A stretch of 15,974 nucleotides of DNA from CAZLBV01 sp964557845 (GTDB lineage Bacteria > Acidobacteriota > Aminicenantia > Aminicenantales > Aminicenantaceae), in NCBI GenBank assembly GCA_964557845.1, contig CAZLBV010000037.1, positions 1-15,974 on the forward strand, in the 5' to 3' direction. Below, piece after piece: positions 14,772-15,974 of this stretch; within the stretch, counting starts at the first letter, position 1, and the number at the start of each line of letters is the position of its first letter. The notes under the pieces are model-generated. The model did no database searches, was not told the origin of the DNA, and saw only the letters and a program-made list of their open reading frames with translations. The position numbers and the translations under genes are program-made.

Positions 14772-15974
14772 ATGAGAACCATCCTGATAAAAGGCGGAAC
14801 CGCCGTCACCCCATGGGGGATATCCCACCAGAATATTTATATCCAGGAAGAAAAGATCGCGGAGGTCTCAAAAAATGAAAGTCATAAAGCTGATCTGATT
14901 ATAGATGCTTCAGGTTTGTACGTATTGCCCGGTGCGGTCGATAATCACGTCCATTTCAATGATGAATTCATGGGAACCATGAGTGTTCATGATTATTATA
15001 CCGGCACTCTGGCAGCTGCTTACGGAGGAGTTACCAGTATCATCGATTTTTCTAACCAGGTCCCGGGAAAACCTTTGATCCACACTCTTGAAAAAAAATT
15101 CAAGGAAGCTGAAGGAAAGGCCTTGATCGATTATGGTATCCATCCGGTCATCACAAATCTATCCGGGAACATCTTGGATGAGATACCTGTTATGGTCGAG
15201 AAAGGGGCGCCAACCATTAAATGTTATATGACCTATAGAAGCGAAGGGCTGATGATGGATATTCCTGATCTAAAGAGGATTCTCAGCCGGCTCGCTGCTT
15301 CCGGAGGAATGCTGCTTGTGCATGCGGAAGATAATGAGACCATTGAAAACAATGTCTCCCGATGGATCAACCAGGGAAAAACGGCTGCTATCTTCCATGC
15401 CCGGAGCCGGCCGCCCGGATCCGAATACAAAGCTATCCTCAAATCCATCAAGATCGCTGAGGAAACTGGAGGCCGCCTCTTTATCGTACATCTGTCCACG
15501 GATAAAGGGATGGATGCAGTGTATTCATCCCGAAAGAAAGGGCAGCATGTGTACGCAGAAACATGCACCCATTATTTGATCTTTTCAGAAGACAAGCTGA
15601 AGAGGGAGGACGGAATCAAATGGATCTGCTCACCTCCGCTTAGAAATCATAGGATCCAGCAGAAACTCTGGGAGGGGATATCAGATGGGCGTATTTCCCT
15701 GGTATCATCAGATGATGCCGCTTATTCCTGGAAGGCTAAACTTATGGGAAAGGGTCGTTTCGACCAATGCCCTAACGGCATCCCGGGAATCGAACCCAGG
15801 TTAAACCTGCTGTACTCAGAAGGAGTAGTTAAGAACCGCATCTCCCTTTCCCGGATGGTTGAACTTGTCTGCACTAATCCTGCCAAATGGTTCGGTCTAT
15901 GGCCCCGGAAAGGCCAGATCGAACCAGGTGCGGATGCGGATATTATCCTCTTCGACCCCCAAAAAAAATGGACT
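14772..15974 (+). CDS. Dihydropyrimidinase/hydantoinase family amidohydrolase, C-terminus beyond right edge
   Basis: The first 401 codons of a cyclic amidohydrolase; the family is usually about 460 residues, so some 60 are missing. Such enzymes open dihydropyrimidine or hydantoin rings. The metal site is readable: H59 and H61 in DNHVHF, K150 (probable carboxylated lysine) in IKCYMTY, Y155 nearby, H184 in LVHAED, H240 in IVHLST and D314 in VSSDDAAY. The substrate-side segment NGIPGIEPRLNLLYSEGV also matches hydantoinases closely. The usual T-D-H after the last barrel strand reads S-D-D here, so specificity may differ. AAGGA lies about 6 nt before the ATG. It is divergent from the kinase gene and has its own promoter candidate. 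Allantoinase or dihydroorotase is less likely given the GIPGIEPRL block. Confidence 0.9.
   Translation, partial: MRTILIKGGTAVTPWGISHQNIYIQEEKIAEVSKNESHKADLIIDASGLYVLPGAVDNHVHFNDEFMGTMSVHDYYTGTLAAAYGGVTSIIDFSNQVPGKPLIHTLEKKFKEAEGKALIDYGIHPVITNLSGNILDEIPVMVEKGAPTIKCYMTYRSEGLMMDIPDLKRILSRLAASGGMLLVHAEDNETIENNVSRWINQGKTAAIFHARSRPPGSEYKAILKSIKIAEETGGRLFIVHLSTDKGMDAVYSSRKKGQHVYAETCTHYLIFSEDKLKREDGIKWICSPPLRNHRIQQKLWEGISDGRISLVSSDDAAYSWKAKLMGKGRFDQCPNGIPGIEPRLNLLYSEGVVKNRISLSRMVELVCTNPAKWFGLWPRKGQIEPGADADIILFDPQKKWT

Overview
The window holds two unlike halves. The left part (1 to about 7860) is a canonical type I-C CRISPR-Cas operon read leftward on the minus strand, in the order regulator, cas3, cas5c, cas8c (with an internal cas11c), cas7c, cas4, cas1. 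Cas1 runs off the left edge, and cas2 and the repeat array are expected beyond it. No CRISPR repeat is seen in the window. The genes are packed with 4-8 bp overlaps or gaps of 4-28 bp, which indicates one transcript. The unusual member is the first gene, a 372-residue XRE helix-turn-helix protein fused to an ImmA/IrrE-type (M78) domain. It ends 4 bp before cas3, and its metal-binding motif is degenerate (YELGH in place of HELGH). Its start is preceded by a TTGACA-17-TATAGA promoter whose -10 box lies only 6 nt from the ATG, so the message may be leaderless. A 7+7 bp inverted repeat fills the promoter spacer.

From 7863 to 8500 there is a boundary region: AT-rich DNA, a short palindrome and direct repeat, a roughly 110-nt sequence with nested complementary arms (possible structured RNA or small non-autonomous element), and a 72-codon gene of unknown function on the minus strand.

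The right part (8527-15974) looks like ordinary chromosome and is visibly less AT-rich. A plus-strand cluster encodes a Na+/phosphate-cotransporter-family protein, a PhoU-like protein and an aldo/keto reductase. Convergent to it is a 1041-residue membrane Ser/Thr protein kinase with an N-terminal zinc ribbon and a long C-terminal TPR region. Divergent from the kinase, a dihydropyrimidinase/hydantoinase gene starts at 14772 and runs off the right edge. The kinase/hydantoinase intergenic region holds two face-to-face promoter candidates, a hexamer tandem repeat and a perfect 16-bp palindrome.

The organism is a bacterium (Shine-Dalgarno sites, sigma70-like promoters, Hanks-type kinase with TPRs, type I-C system) of moderately low GC. 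The zinc-ribbon/TPR kinase suggests an environmental, perhaps uncultivated lineage, but the phylum cannot be fixed from sequence reading alone.

Working model (inference): the XRE-M78 protein autoregulates and thereby sets the level of the whole interference and adaptation operon. Cas5c processes crRNA; Cas5c, Cas8c, Cas7c and Cas11c form Cascade; Cas3 degrades the target; Cas4 and Cas1 (with Cas2) acquire spacers.
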